From positions 62,001 to 126,000 of the forward strand of contig JBOEGX010000004.1 of the NCBI GenBank assembly GCA_050633645.1: 64,000 nt of DNA. The letters run 5' to 3'. The notes under the pieces were generated by a model, which was not told the origin of the DNA, did not search any database, and saw nothing but the letters and a program-made list of their open reading frames with translations. Positions 9,692-18,200 of the stretch are shown here, in pieces. The position numbers and the translations under genes were made by a program. Within the stretch, counting starts at the first letter, position 1, and every line of letters starts with the position of its first letter. Source of the stretch: UBA1672 sp050633645 (GTDB lineage Bacteria; Pseudomonadota; Alphaproteobacteria; Micavibrionales; Micavibrionaceae).

Positions 9692-10114
9692 TCAAACCAA
9701 CACATCTTCGCGCACAACACTGTGCAACTGCCTGAAATCACCCGATGGTTTTTCGTGCGATGATATCTGATTAAACCAATATTCCTGTAACGCCATTAAC
9801 CCATCACTCGGCGCACCAACATCCCAATCTCGGCGCATTAATGTACGATCCGCAAAATCCAAAAACGAATTGGGAAACGCCAATCTCGGCGCGCGTAATC
9901 CCATTTCAACCAAAACACTCGCAATATATGCATCGCTATTATCCGTCATATCGGCTGTAAATTGGATGGATGATAGAATCTTTATCTCTGCGCGGCTCAC
10001 GGGAACATGTCGCAAATGCCCCATAAAGCGAAGATAAAGCGCCCTGTCCTCTGAAATAGCTTGTGTTAATTCAAGATACGGTAAAGTGATATTCTTATCG
10101 TTAAGGCTAAACAT
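9692..10114 (-). CDS. Hypothetical protein, 140 aa
   Basis: I chose the ATG at 10114 because GAAAGGAG lies just upstream of it; an upstream in-frame start at 10165 would add 17 residues but has no such site. The product has no signal peptide or membrane segment and no motif I recognise. It is moderately hydrophobic with scattered Asp/Arg (for example FADRTLMRRDWDVG) and looks like a small cytoplasmic helical protein. It is convergent with the PBP1A gene, 16 bases apart. Confidence 0.6.
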   Translation of the reverse strand: MFSLNDKNITLPYLELTQAISEDRALYLRFMGHLRHVPVSRAEIKILSSIQFTADMTDNSDAYIASVLVEMGLRAPRLAFPNSFLDFADRTLMRRDWDVGAPSDGLMALQEYWFNQISSHEKPSGDFRQLHSVVREDVLV

Positions 10115-10467
10115 GGTTTGCTCCTTTCGGTAAAAGCTGCTCACACATAAAGCATGCAACGCCAATACTTAACGAAACCTTAACCACCCCGCTTTACGGG
10201 TATTTGGGATGTGGATAAATGAAATACTCACATACACCCCTTCATGATTTTAATCCTCCATCAACAAGGCCATAAAACTTGCTTAAAACATGAATTTTAT
10301 CCTATAATAAAACCCGCAAACGCATAAAAAATATCTGCGGAAAAACACCCCACCCTCACCAAAAATTCAAAATGATAGAACCGGAAATAGACAAATAAAA
10401 TCAATGGCTTACGGTATACTTGGAAATTGACCACTTTATCAAACTGGTCAACAAAAAGGGGCTCAAA
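10115..10467. other. Intergenic region between the 140-aa hypothetical and rnhA
   Basis: About 350 bases without a credible gene. It is AT-rich, with a GC-richer patch near 10185-10200. The left part should hold the promoter of the minus-strand hypothetical. The right part holds the rnhA 3' flank and a hairpin at 10427-10451. I see no tRNA, repeat array or small ORF with a ribosome-binding site. Confidence 0.6.
10427..10451 (-). terminator. Candidate hairpin terminator after rnhA
   Basis: TTGACCA (10427-10433) and TGGTCAA (10445-10451) form a perfect 7-bp stem with an 11-base loop, about 17 bases past the rnhA stop. On the minus strand it is followed by TTTCC, only a weak T run, so termination is uncertain. 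Confidence 0.4.
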
Positions 10468-10902
10468 TCAACCTCGTGGAATTCCCGCACGCGCCAATTC
10501 ATCCGCACGTTCATTTTCGGGATGTCCTGCGTGACCTTTAACCCATATGAATTCAACATTATGCGCCTGAACCACTTCATCGATTCGCACCCACAAATCG
10601 ACATTTTTGACGGGCTTCTTCGCGGCAGTCTTCCAGTTCCGCGCTTTCCACCCTTCAATCCACTCCGTGATTCCCTGCATAACATATTTGCTATCGGTAT
10701 AAAGTTTAACATCTGATCGCTTTTTAAGTGCATCAAGCGCCTCAATCACCGCCATCATTTCCATGCGGTTATTGGTTGTGTCCGCTTCACCGCCATTCAT
10801 TTCCCGCTCATGCAAACCAGATCGCAGCAACGCGCCCCAACCGCCCGGCCCAGGGTTTCCACTACATGCACCATCTGTATATATCTCAATAATCTTAGAC
10901 AT
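10468..10902 (-). CDS. rnhA: Ribonuclease HI
   Basis: RNase HI cuts the RNA strand of RNA-DNA hybrids (R-loops, primers). The 144-aa product carries the catalytic residues at the same positions as the E. coli enzyme: D10 (YTDGACSGNPG), E48, D70 (LYTDSKYV), H124 and D134. The start codon and first 18 codons are part of a 58-base direct repeat; an identical copy lies 160 bases upstream at the end of the P-loop gene. The rnhA ATG now lies inside the end of a 55-codon ORF made by the insertion, so translation may depend on re-initiation. Confidence 0.95.
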   Translation of the reverse strand: MSKIIEIYTDGACSGNPGPGGWGALLRSGLHEREMNGGEADTTNNRMEMMAVIEALDALKKRSDVKLYTDSKYVMQGITEWIEGWKARNWKTAAKKPVKNVDLWVRIDEVVQAHNVEFIWVKGHAGHPENERADELARAGIPRG

Positions 10903-10905
10903 TAA
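10848..10905 (-). repeat. 58-bp direct repeat, copy within the intact rnhA 5' end
   Basis: It is identical to 11008-11065, exactly 160 bases away. It covers the rnhA start codon, 18 codons and the bases just before the ATG. Confidence 0.97.
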
Positions 10906-11062
10906 AAAAACGCTCTCTTATCATCCTGGGCCGAGTCAAACGGCTCGAAGCGGCAAAGCCGCATGAGCCAACTCGCCCACGCAGCTCCGCTGCTTCGGGC
11001 GCATAAAGCCCAGGGTTTCCACTACATGCACCATCTGTATATATCTCAATAATCTTAGACAT
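10895..11062 (-). CDS. 55-aa ORF made from duplicated rnhA start plus inserted palindromic element
   Basis: It starts at the duplicated rnhA ATG (11062), reads the first 18 RNase HI residues (through GACSGNPG), then enters the inserted element in an open frame rich in Arg/Ala/Gly (PEAAELRGRVGSC...). It stops at TAA 10897-10895, just inside rnhA. Its ATG overlaps the stop of the upstream P-loop gene (TAATG) and its stop overlaps the start of rnhA (ATGTCTAA), so ribosomes could pass through all three genes. Whether a stable peptide is made is unknown; it may serve only as a translational bridge. Confidence 0.4.
   Translation of the reverse strand: MSKIIEIYTDGACSGNPGLYAPEAAELRGRVGSCGFAASSRLTRPRMIRERFFNV
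10906..11007. mobile_element. Palindromic inserted element between the two rnhA 5' copies
   Basis: This 102-base segment is GC-richer than its surroundings. It holds two nested hairpins: GGCTC...GAGCC (10942-10946/10965-10969) around GCGGC-AAA-GCCGC, and CGCCC...GGGCG (10974-10978/10997-11001) around GCAGC-TCC-GCTGC. CCTGGGC (10925-10931) and GCCCAGG (11008-11014) enclose both. The design resembles REP-like or protein-coding palindromic elements. No transposase is present. I cannot name a family, and a simple tandem duplication carrying a pre-existing element is an alternative. Confidence 0.6.
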
Positions 11063-11065
11063 TAA
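11008..11065 (-). repeat. 58-bp direct repeat, upstream copy (ancestral rnhA start)
   Basis: It is identical to 10848-10905. This copy overlaps the stop of the P-loop gene as TAATG, the usual form of a tight operon junction, so it probably marks where rnhA originally began. Confidence 0.95.
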
Positions 11066-11817
11066 TTCTCCAGATACTCCGCAATAATAGTGATAAAATC
11101 ATCCGAATTTTTCATCACATAAAACTCTTTCGATGGAATAGTAACCCCATATTGATCCGCCAAAGCCTGATATTTTGGCTTACGCGATTCAAATAATTTC
11201 GGAAAAACCCATCGCGAAAAATTATTTGGATCCACCGCTTCAACGCCATCAATAGAATAAAGCTCTATATATTCATGAAGCCACCCCTGAAAATGGGACG
11301 GTGGAAAAAACAACGGCTTCGGATAATCTTGCGCGCGTTGCAAAACCGTCTGCTCCGCATCCTCATCTGCCTTTAAATACACAAATAACGTTTTTTCGCC
11401 CAAATCCCCGATTAAATCATCATCCATTATCTCGCATAAACTGCCCGTTGAATCATGGATAAAATGCGAATCAGAGTTTGCCAAAGCATCACTCATATCC
11501 GATAATGCCTTATGCTCTGCGTCATAATAAGCCTGTTGCCGCTCCAAAAACAAATCGAGCGAATAGCCACCCTTCGCCGCATCACCAACCTTGCCCAAAA
11601 ACACGGATAACGCGCTAATATTCTCGCCCGTGACATCACCAAAACCGTTCAGCGCATCCTTCAAATATTTCGTGCCAATCTCATAATCACAGGAATAGCT
11701 TTCCCACCCTTGCTTTGCAAGCATCAACGAAATATGCGTTTTCCCCGACCCCGACATCCCCAAAAGGGTAATGGCTTTCCTTGGCATATCAATAAAATCT
11801 TGCTTTGAAATCTTCAT
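11062..11817 (-). CDS. P-loop ATPase of unknown function, between ispH and rnhA
   Basis: The 251-aa product opens with a Walker A motif GMSGSGKTHIS (about residues 19-29) after a beta strand (KAITLL). This looks like small nucleotide kinases or shikimate-kinase-type folds. FIHDSTGSLCEI and TLFVYLKADEDAEQT could be the Walker B strand and the following strand. The rest is unlike families I know. An inner ATG at residue 11 is a possible start. It lies 7 bases after ispH and its stop overlaps the duplicated rnhA start. In many alphaproteobacteria homoserine kinase (thrB) occupies this place; this protein is not ThrB. Confidence 0.75.
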   Translation of the reverse strand: MKISKQDFIDMPRKAITLLGMSGSGKTHISLMLAKQGWESYSCDYEIGTKYLKDALNGFGDVTGENISALSVFLGKVGDAAKGGYSLDLFLERQQAYYDAEHKALSDMSDALANSDSHFIHDSTGSLCEIMDDDLIGDLGEKTLFVYLKADEDAEQTVLQRAQDYPKPLFFPPSHFQGWLHEYIELYSIDGVEAVDPNNFSRWVFPKLFESRKPKYQALADQYGVTIPSKEFYVMKNSDDFITIIAEYLEN

Positions 11818-11824
11818 ATCTAGT

Positions 11825-12772
11825 TCAAGCCGTTAAAAGTTTTGGAACTTTGAAATTCACATTTTCCTGAGTGATCGCAATTTCTTCCAAAGACACATCA
11901 AAAAACTCCTTGGCCTTTTCAATCACCTCATTAACCAGAACTTCAGGCGCAGACGCTCCCGCGCTCAAACCCAATGCATTCACACCGTCAAACCAATCCC
12001 AATCAATATCACTCACCCGTTGTACCAACATGGCCTTCGCACATCCATTAAGTGCGGCAACCTCAACCAAACGATTTGAATTCGATGAATTCGGCGCGCC
12101 CAAAACAATCACCGCATCGCTTAAAGGCGCAATCGCCTTCATCGCCGCCTGACGGTTTGTTGTGGCATAGCAAATATCTTCCTTACGCGGCCCCCTAATA
12201 TTAGGGAAACGCACCTGTAACGCCGCAACGATATCCGCCGTATCATCAACAGAAAGTGTCGTTTGCGTGCAATAAGCCAGATTACTCTCATCCTCAACCA
12301 CGATAGATCCAACATCCGCCACCGTTTCCACCAAAACAACCGCTCCTTTCGGTAATTGCCCCATCGTGCCAATAACCTCTGGATGCCCCGCATGACCAAT
12401 CAACACGATTTGATTACCCGTTTTAAAATGACGCTCTGCCTCACGATGAACTTTGCTCACCAACGGACATGTCGCATCAATAAAAAACATCTCACGAGAA
12501 CTCGCCTCTTCAGGAACACTCTTCGCAACGCCATGCGCCGAGAAAATAACAGGTCGCCCATCATCGGGTATCTCATCAAGTTCCTCAACAAAAACCGCAC
12601 CTTTTTCACGCAAACCATCAACGACAAATTTGTTATGCACAATCTCATGCCGCACATAAACAGGTGCTCCATATTTCTGCAATGCCAGTTCAACAATCTG
12701 TATCGCACGATCAACCCCTGCACAAAATCCGCGCGGCGCAGCCAATAATATTTTCAAAGGACGCTTATTCAT
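11825..12772 (-). CDS. ispH: 4-hydroxy-3-methylbut-2-enyl diphosphate reductase
   Basis: IspH is the last step of the MEP isoprenoid pathway, reducing HMBPP to IPP and DMAPP with a [4Fe-4S] cluster. The 315-aa product has the three cluster Cys residues: C17 (APRGFCAGV), C102 (DATCPLV) and C201 (ICYATTNRQ). It also has HEIVHNK (42-48) and the substrate loop SNSNRLVE. Length is normal. It heads the minus-strand run ispH, P-loop gene, rnhA. It serves the same pathway as dxs and ispA 3-5 kb away on the other strand. Confidence 0.97.
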   Translation of the reverse strand: MNKRPLKILLAAPRGFCAGVDRAIQIVELALQKYGAPVYVRHEIVHNKFVVDGLREKGAVFVEELDEIPDDGRPVIFSAHGVAKSVPEEASSREMFFIDATCPLVSKVHREAERHFKTGNQIVLIGHAGHPEVIGTMGQLPKGAVVLVETVADVGSIVVEDESNLAYCTQTTLSVDDTADIVAALQVRFPNIRGPRKEDICYATTNRQAAMKAIAPLSDAVIVLGAPNSSNSNRLVEVAALNGCAKAMLVQRVSDIDWDWFDGVNALGLSAGASAPEVLVNEVIEKAKEFFDVSLEEIAITQENVNFKVPKLLTA

Positions 12773-12882
12773 GCGAACCTTATACTGAATTATTTATAAA
12801 TAATCCATCCCCTTGCACAACTGCATTTTGTTGCGTAATCTATAAAGATAATTCGTCTCTGTGATTTTAGGATCAAGCACAA

Positions 12883-13521
12883 ATGAAAAGCCTTAAAAAC
12901 ATCATCCTCATATCAGGAATACTACTACTTGGCGCCTGTGAGCCCATGGACGACTTCAAAAGCGACCTCGATGATTTAAGCGCAGGAAAAGTGACTTATT
13001 CTAATATGTCACAAGACCCAAGCGAGCGCTTGCTTGAAAGCCCATGCCCACAAGTTGAAATCGTCGACGACTTAAGCTCAATAAGCGACTTCACAAACCC
13101 ACAAAAACAAAACAAAGCCAATCTTGTATCGCGCGTTGATTTACGAAGCGCAGAAAGCACATGCAAACTAGCATCAAAAAGCGCCGTAGTTGACCTGAAA
13201 CTCATTTTTGATGGAAAATTAGGAACAAAGGGCAGAGCCAATAAATCTGACAAACCCTTCTTCTCATACCCATTCTTTGTTGCCGTAACATCCCCAAGTG
13301 GAAAAATAATGGCCAAGGAAATTTTCGCCGCATCCTTAACATATCCGCCCAATGAAACGTCCCACACCTACTACGAAAAACTCCGCCAAATCATTCCTAT
13401 TAAGGGCAAAGATCAGGCGCGTTATTACAAAATTCTCATTGGCTTTCAGGTAACTCCAGATCAGTTAAATTACAACCGAACACATATGGTTCCCGTTGCA
13501 AATTCAAAAGCCGTTAAATAA
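12883..13521 (+). CDS. Predicted lipoprotein, 212 aa
   Basis: A signal sequence ends in the lipobox LLLGAC, with Cys19 as the lipidation site, followed by acidic residues (EPMDDFKSDLDD). The mature part contains two further Cys residues near residues 58 and 90 that could pair, and a C-terminal region with FFSYPFFVAVTSPSGKIMAKE. The function is unknown; the motif order loosely suggests an envelope lipoprotein. It is followed 19 bases later by gmhA on the same strand. Confidence 0.8.
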   Translation: MKSLKNIILISGILLLGACEPMDDFKSDLDDLSAGKVTYSNMSQDPSERLLESPCPQVEIVDDLSSISDFTNPQKQNKANLVSRVDLRSAESTCKLASKSAVVDLKLIFDGKLGTKGRANKSDKPFFSYPFFVAVTSPSGKIMAKEIFAASLTYPPNETSHTYYEKLRQIIPIKGKDQARYYKILIGFQVTPDQLNYNRTHMVPVANSKAVK

Positions 13522-13540
13522 TTTTCTATGGAGTTAAATG

Positions 13541-14128
13541 ATGTCCTTCAACCTTGAAAACCTATGGGAATCAGAAACACTCTCTCACCTTGAATGCGCC
13601 CAATTAACAATCAAAACATTAAAACATGACTTCTCCACAGTTTTAAACACCTGCACAGCCGCCATTAAAAATGAAAAAAAAATCATGTTCATCGGTAATG
13701 GAGGAAGCGCCTCGGACGCGCAACACCTCGCCACAGAACTCACCGTAAGATACGTCAAAGACCGCGCGCCAATCGCCGCCATCGCCCTGACAACCGACAC
13801 ATCAACACTAACTGCCGCTGGGAATGATTTGGGATTTGACCACATATTCGCCCGCCAAATAAATGCCATCGGCAATGACGGCGATGTTTTAATAGCCATA
13901 AGCACGTCTGGTAATTCGGGAAACATCGTCGAATCCCTAAAAATGGCACAATCAAGAAACATCACAACCATTGGCCTATCCGGCCGTGACGGTGGAAAGA
14001 TGCCCCCCCTATGCGATCACTGCCTCATCATTCCATCCGACATAACCGCAAGAATACAGGAAATGCACATCCTCATCGGGCATATGCTATGCGCGGGATT
14101 AGAGCAAAAATTAGGGTTAAGCACCTAA
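13541..14128 (+). CDS. gmhA: Phosphoheptose isomerase (sedoheptulose 7-phosphate isomerase), SIS domain
   Basis: GmhA makes D-glycero-D-manno-heptose 7-phosphate for the LPS inner core. The product (195 aa from the second of two adjacent ATGs, which sits better behind the GGAG at 13530-13533) has the SIS signature FIGNGGSASDAQHLATEL (about residues 49-66). It also has STSGNSGNIVES (about 124-135) and a C-terminal helix with IQEMHILIGHMLC, carrying the His/Glu pair of GmhA. The DnaA-associated paralogue DiaA is an alternative. A GT9 heptosyltransferase-like gene elsewhere in the window fits a heptose-containing LPS. Confidence 0.88.
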   Translation: MSFNLENLWESETLSHLECAQLTIKTLKHDFSTVLNTCTAAIKNEKKIMFIGNGGSASDAQHLATELTVRYVKDRAPIAAIALTTDTSTLTAAGNDLGFDHIFARQINAIGNDGDVLIAISTSGNSGNIVESLKMAQSRNITTIGLSGRDGGKMPPLCDHCLIIPSDITARIQEMHILIGHMLCAGLEQKLGLST

Positions 14129-14206
14129 ACATCTTGAGATTATTTTTTACCTGACATAGACTGCGAGCCCATAACATAGACATAGAATAAATTTGAAAGA
14201 GTAATA

Positions 14207-14452
14207 ATGAGCGAAGCACAAGCGGTAGAAAGCCTCAATTTTGAAGAAGCATTGAGCGAACTTGAAACCATAGTCAGACGCCTTGAAACAGGTGATGCAC
14301 CATTAGACGACTCCATAAAATTTTACGAGCGCGGCACAAAACTAAAACAACATTGCGAAAGCAAGCTCCGCGATGCACAGGCAAAAATTGAAAAGATATC
14401 CGTATCAAATGACGGATCAATCACAACACAACCCCTCGATACGGAAAGATAA
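14207..14452 (+). CDS. xseB: Exodeoxyribonuclease VII small subunit
   Basis: XseB is the small subunit that coats the XseA nuclease, which degrades single-stranded DNA. The 81-aa product has the family core LNFEEALSELETIVRRLETG (residues 11-30) and ERGTKLKQHCESKL. Size is typical. The stop is 2 bases before ispA. The xseB-ispA-dxs order is a widely conserved cluster. XseA is not in the window. Confidence 0.93.
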   Translation: MSEAQAVESLNFEEALSELETIVRRLETGDAPLDDSIKFYERGTKLKQHCESKLRDAQAKIEKISVSNDGSITTQPLDTER

Positions 14453-14454
14453 TC

Positions 14455-15366
14455 ATGGCGCCATCACCCAGAGACGCAGACCCCATCCTACAAAATGAAA
14501 TGGATGACATTTCAGAAGCAATCAATAAAACGATTAACCGCCTTCTTCCCCAAACTGATTTGGCCGAGAACCACCTCTATGAGGCCATGCGTCACGGAAC
14601 ATTAAACGGTGGAAAGCGTTTACGTCCCTTCCTTGTGATCCAATCCGCCGCATTATTTAATGTGGATCCGTCCCGCGCACGTCGCGTTGCCGCCGCGTTA
14701 GAATTCGTTCATTGCTACTCATTAATTCATGATGACCTGCCATCAATGGACGACGCCGCGCTTCGCCGTGGAAAACCAACTGTCCATAAACAATATGACG
14801 AGGCCACCGCAATTCTCGCTGGTGACGCCCTTTTAACACTCGCCTTTGAAATCCTAAGCGAATCCGAAACGCATGAAGACCCGCGCGTACGCTGCGAACT
14901 CATAAGCGCTTTGGCAAAGGCATCTGGCGGACACGGCATGGTAGGCGGACAAATGCTCGACATCATCGCCGAAAATCAAGACTTCGACCTTGGTACAATA
15001 TCCCGTCTTCAACGCATGAAAACAGGAAAGCTTATGGCTTTCGCCTGTGAGGCAGGTGCAATCCTTGGAAAGGCCAGCGACCAAAACAAACGCGCCTTAT
15101 GTAATTTCGCGCATGACCTTGGCCTCGCCTTTCAGGTCACCGATGATATCCTCGATGTTGAGGCCGACCCACAAGACACTGGCAAAGACACTGGCAAGGA
15201 TGCACAAGCTGGCAAAGCCACATTTGTCTCCACAATGGGTAAGGAACAAGCCAAAAACCGTGCAGAAATGCTCGTCGAACAGGCCGTATCACACCTAAAA
15301 GTCTTCGGCGGCCGTGGTGAAATGCTCAACAAACTCGCCCATTATGTTTTGGAGCGCCGCATTTAA
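14455..15366 (+). CDS. ispA: Farnesyl diphosphate synthase (short-chain polyprenyl synthase)
   Basis: IspA condenses IPP with DMAPP and GPP to farnesyl diphosphate. The 303-aa product has the first Asp-rich motif DDLPSMDD (residues 93-100), RRGKPTVHK after it, and the second motif DDILD (about 229-233). The GGKRLRP substrate loop is at 52-58. A small duplication gives DTGKDTGKD after the second motif. It is tightly coupled to xseB and 0.8 kb before dxs. The product is probably the primer for the long-chain synthase encoded near 47 kb. Confidence 0.95.
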   Translation: MAPSPRDADPILQNEMDDISEAINKTINRLLPQTDLAENHLYEAMRHGTLNGGKRLRPFLVIQSAALFNVDPSRARRVAAALEFVHCYSLIHDDLPSMDDAALRRGKPTVHKQYDEATAILAGDALLTLAFEILSESETHEDPRVRCELISALAKASGGHGMVGGQMLDIIAENQDFDLGTISRLQRMKTGKLMAFACEAGAILGKASDQNKRALCNFAHDLGLAFQVTDDILDVEADPQDTGKDTGKDAQAGKATFVSTMGKEQAKNRAEMLVEQAVSHLKVFGGRGEMLNKLAHYVLERRI

Positions 15367-15377
15367 AAGAAAAAACT

Positions 15378-15674
15378 ATGCAAGGCAACCTTATCCTCAA
15401 TCAAAACAATGAAATTGCCTTTATATATGGCGCGCCCTTAGGTTTCGCCCCCGATTGGGTGTCCATTGATGTAGAACAAGAAGAGCTCTATATCGGAAAC
15501 GAAGACGACACAGGCGAAGGAAAACAAATCCAGCTCGATAAAATAAAACAGGAAATATACGAGCGCATTCTGCCTGACACACAAATTTTATTAATTCTGG
15601 TAAAAGACAACGACATTACAAAACCACTGGCCGCGAAATGGGTTCCTCTCATGATCGCGCAACAGTTATTGTAA
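15378..15674 (+). CDS. Hypothetical protein, 98 aa
   Basis: A small acidic protein 11 bases after ispA on the same strand, probably in the same operon. It has no signal peptide or membrane segment. A beta-rich start (GNLILNQNNEIAFIYGAP) is followed by an acidic middle (EQEELYIGNEDDTGEG) and a hydrophobic end. I do not recognise a family; it may be restricted to close relatives. Confidence 0.6.
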   Translation: MQGNLILNQNNEIAFIYGAPLGFAPDWVSIDVEQEELYIGNEDDTGEGKQIQLDKIKQEIYERILPDTQILLILVKDNDITKPLAAKWVPLMIAQQLL

Positions 15675-15732
15675 AAGTTTGAATTTATTTTACCAACGGT
15701 CTATAATACCCGTATAGATAAGGAATATAGCC

Positions 15733-16080
15733 ATGAACCAACCAATGCCCGAAGAAACATCAAATACACTTGATGAAAAGGACTTCTCCCTTAAACAAGG
15801 TGATGGTCAAGATACAGGTTGGGATAGTGTAAAACAATTCGTTATTGGACCACTAATAGCTTTTGGACTTTTTGGCGCGGGAATGGACGCTGCCGCTGCT
15901 GGCATAGATGGATTTTCAGCAGACGCAATCAATTTTGACGACATAGAGGTCATTGGCGAAATGAACGGTGGCATTGCCAATCTTGAGGCCCAACCTGCTC
16001 CCGCTCCTGCGCCAGAAATTGCACCAGAAATCGAAAATAATATTGGCCTCTCCGCACCAAGCATAATGGCGCCATCATAA
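15733..16080 (+). CDS. Hypothetical small protein with Pro/Ala-rich tail, 115 aa
   Basis: The N-terminus is polar. It is followed by one hydrophobic, Ala/Gly-rich segment (about residues 36-58, FVIGPLIAFGLFGAGMDAAA) that could span or touch the membrane. The C-terminus has a QPAPAPAPEIAPEIE linker. No family is recognised. It lies between ispA and dxs and interrupts the usual close spacing of that cluster. Confidence 0.55.
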   Translation: MNQPMPEETSNTLDEKDFSLKQGDGQDTGWDSVKQFVIGPLIAFGLFGAGMDAAAAGIDGFSADAINFDDIEVIGEMNGGIANLEAQPAPAPAPEIAPEIENNIGLSAPSIMAPS

Positions 16081-16165
16081 TATCACCATTTTAAATTCGT
16101 TAAATTCGGGTAAAATGAAAAAACACTTTGCCCGTTTTGCTTGTTTGCGCTAAAACTGCACCACC

Positions 16166-18133
16166 ATGGTACAAGCAAACACAAAAATAAACGCAGAAGA
16201 TCCCCCCCCGCGCAAAACCAATGCGCCAACAAACATGCTTGATACGATAAACTTCCCAAATGACTTAAACAATTTATCCACCTCGCAACTCATAGTTCTG
16301 GCAAATGATTTACGCAATCACATGATCGCATCAGTTTCCAAAACAGGGGGACATCTGGGTGCAGGTTTAGGAGTGGTCGAGCTAACCGTTGCCCTCCACG
16401 CCGTCTTCAACGCCCCGGAAGATAAACTGATTTGGGATGTCGGGCATCAGGCTTACCCACATAAAATTCTAACAGGGCGCAAAAACCAAATGCACACCCT
16501 TCGTAAAGGCGACGGTTTGTCAGGTTTCACCAAACGCAGCGAAAGCGAATACGACCCCTTCGGCGCAGCACACAGCTCAACCTCAATTTCCGCAGGGCTC
16601 GGCATGGCCGCCGCCAGAGATTTATCAAAACTTCTGGGTGAAAATAAAAACAATCACGTTATCGCCGTAATCGGTGATGGCGCAATGTCCGCTGGAATGG
16701 CCTATGAGGCAATGAACAACGCGGGCGCGCATACAATCAATGGCAAACGAAGTAAGCTCATCGTGATTTTAAACGACAATGAAATGTCCATCGCTCCGCC
16801 CGTCGGCGCAATGAGCAAGCATTTAACGCGCATCGTGTCATCAAAACCATATATCAATGCCCGCGAAATAGGAAAAAAAATCACTGACCTCCTGCCTTCC
16901 CCCATCAGACACGCGGCAAAACGCGCAGAGGAAAGCGCCCGCATGGCAATGGGCAGCGGAACATTATTCGAAGAACTCGGATTTTACTATATCGGCCCTG
17001 TGGACGGACATGATCTGGACCAACTTATTCCCATCCTTAAAAATGCCCGCGACAGCGAACATGAAGGCCCAATCCTGATCCACACAATCACACAAAAAGG
17101 CAAGGGATACCTGCACGCCGAAAACTCTGCCGATAAAATGCATGGCGTAAAAACCTTTGATGTCATAACGGGCGCACAATCAAAAGGAAAAGCAACAGCT
17201 CCAAACTATACAAACGTATTCGCCGAAACACTTATAAAACTGGCCGAAAATGACAGCAAGATAACCGCCATAACCGCCGCCATGCCATCGGGCACAGGGC
17301 TCGATAAATTCGCCCATGCCCATCCAGAACGGACATTCGATGTAGGAATCGCCGAACAACACGCCGTCACCTTCGCCGCAGGAATGGCCACAGAAGGCTA
17401 TAAACCCTTTGTCACGATATATTCCACATTCTTACAACGCGGTTATGATCAAATTGTTCATGACGTCGCCATCCAAAACTTACCCGTACGTTTTGCCATT
17501 GACCGTGCAGGCTTGGTCGGCGCAGACGGCCAAACCCACGCCGGCAGCTTTGACATCGCCTATCTCGGCTGCCTGCCCAATATGGTGATTATGGCACCCG
17601 CTGATGAAGCCGAACTTGTAAACATGACCGCAACCGCCGCCGCCTATAACGATGGCCCCATCGCCTTCAGATACCCGCGCGGTGAAGGCACAGGTATAGA
17701 TTTACCAGAGCACCCCGAAATTCTAAAAATTGGAAAAGGCCGCATAATCCAAAAAGGGGAAAAACTCGCAATACTAAGCCTTGGAACACGATTAGAAGAA
17801 TGCAAGGCCGCCGCCCTCATCCTAAAGAAAAACATCGGCTATGATATAACCATCGCCGATGCCCGCTTTGCAAAACCATTAGACGAAGGCCTTATAACAA
17901 ATCTCGCAAAAAAACACGACGCCATCATTACAATAGAAGAAGGCTCACGCGGCGGTTTTGGCGCATTCGTCATGGAATATCTAACAAATTCAGGACAGAT
18001 GGACAAAGGGCTAAAACTCCGCACAATGACTCTGCCCGATATATTCCAAGATCACGACAACCCCGCATCACAATATGATGAAGCCAAATTGAACGCAAAG
18101 CACATTGCCGCACTTGCATCATCCTTGCTTTAA
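16166..18133 (+). CDS. dxs: 1-deoxy-D-xylulose-5-phosphate synthase
   Basis: Dxs joins pyruvate and glyceraldehyde 3-phosphate using thiamine diphosphate, the committed step of the MEP pathway. The 655-aa product has KTGGHLGAGLGVVE near the start, the diphosphate-binding VIGDGAMSAGMAYEAMNN (about residues 168-185), the catalytic Glu region DVGIAEQHAV (about 393-402) and RAGLVGADGQTHAG (about 449-462). The first 23 residues are unlike the family, so a start at the inner Met24 is possible. It acts upstream of ispH and ispA in the same pathway. Confidence 0.96.
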   Translation: MVQANTKINAEDPPPRKTNAPTNMLDTINFPNDLNNLSTSQLIVLANDLRNHMIASVSKTGGHLGAGLGVVELTVALHAVFNAPEDKLIWDVGHQAYPHKILTGRKNQMHTLRKGDGLSGFTKRSESEYDPFGAAHSSTSISAGLGMAAARDLSKLLGENKNNHVIAVIGDGAMSAGMAYEAMNNAGAHTINGKRSKLIVILNDNEMSIAPPVGAMSKHLTRIVSSKPYINAREIGKKITDLLPSPIRHAAKRAEESARMAMGSGTLFEELGFYYIGPVDGHDLDQLIPILKNARDSEHEGPILIHTITQKGKGYLHAENSADKMHGVKTFDVITGAQSKGKATAPNYTNVFAETLIKLAENDSKITAITAAMPSGTGLDKFAHAHPERTFDVGIAEQHAVTFAAGMATEGYKPFVTIYSTFLQRGYDQIVHDVAIQNLPVRFAIDRAGLVGADGQTHAGSFDIAYLGCLPNMVIMAPADEAELVNMTATAAAYNDGPIAFRYPRGEGTGIDLPEHPEILKIGKGRIIQKGEKLAILSLGTRLEECKAAALILKKNIGYDITIADARFAKPLDEGLITNLAKKHDAIITIEEGSRGGFGAFVMEYLTNSGQMDKGLKLRTMTLPDIFQDHDNPASQYDEAKLNAKHIAALASSLL

Positions 18134-18200
18134 ACCTATTAAAGGATTGCCACACAAGGCATTTCGCTCTAATCTTATACCCCAAAATAAGAAGATTTGA

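Noticed and set aside
10401..10745. 114-aa minus-strand ORF overlapping rnhA in another frame
   Set aside because: rnhA has all its catalytic residues in the overlapping frame.
15172..15200. Short in-frame duplication in ispA (DTGKDTGKD) as sign of a frameshift
   Set aside because: The frame is kept and all downstream motifs are intact; it is a small loop insertion.
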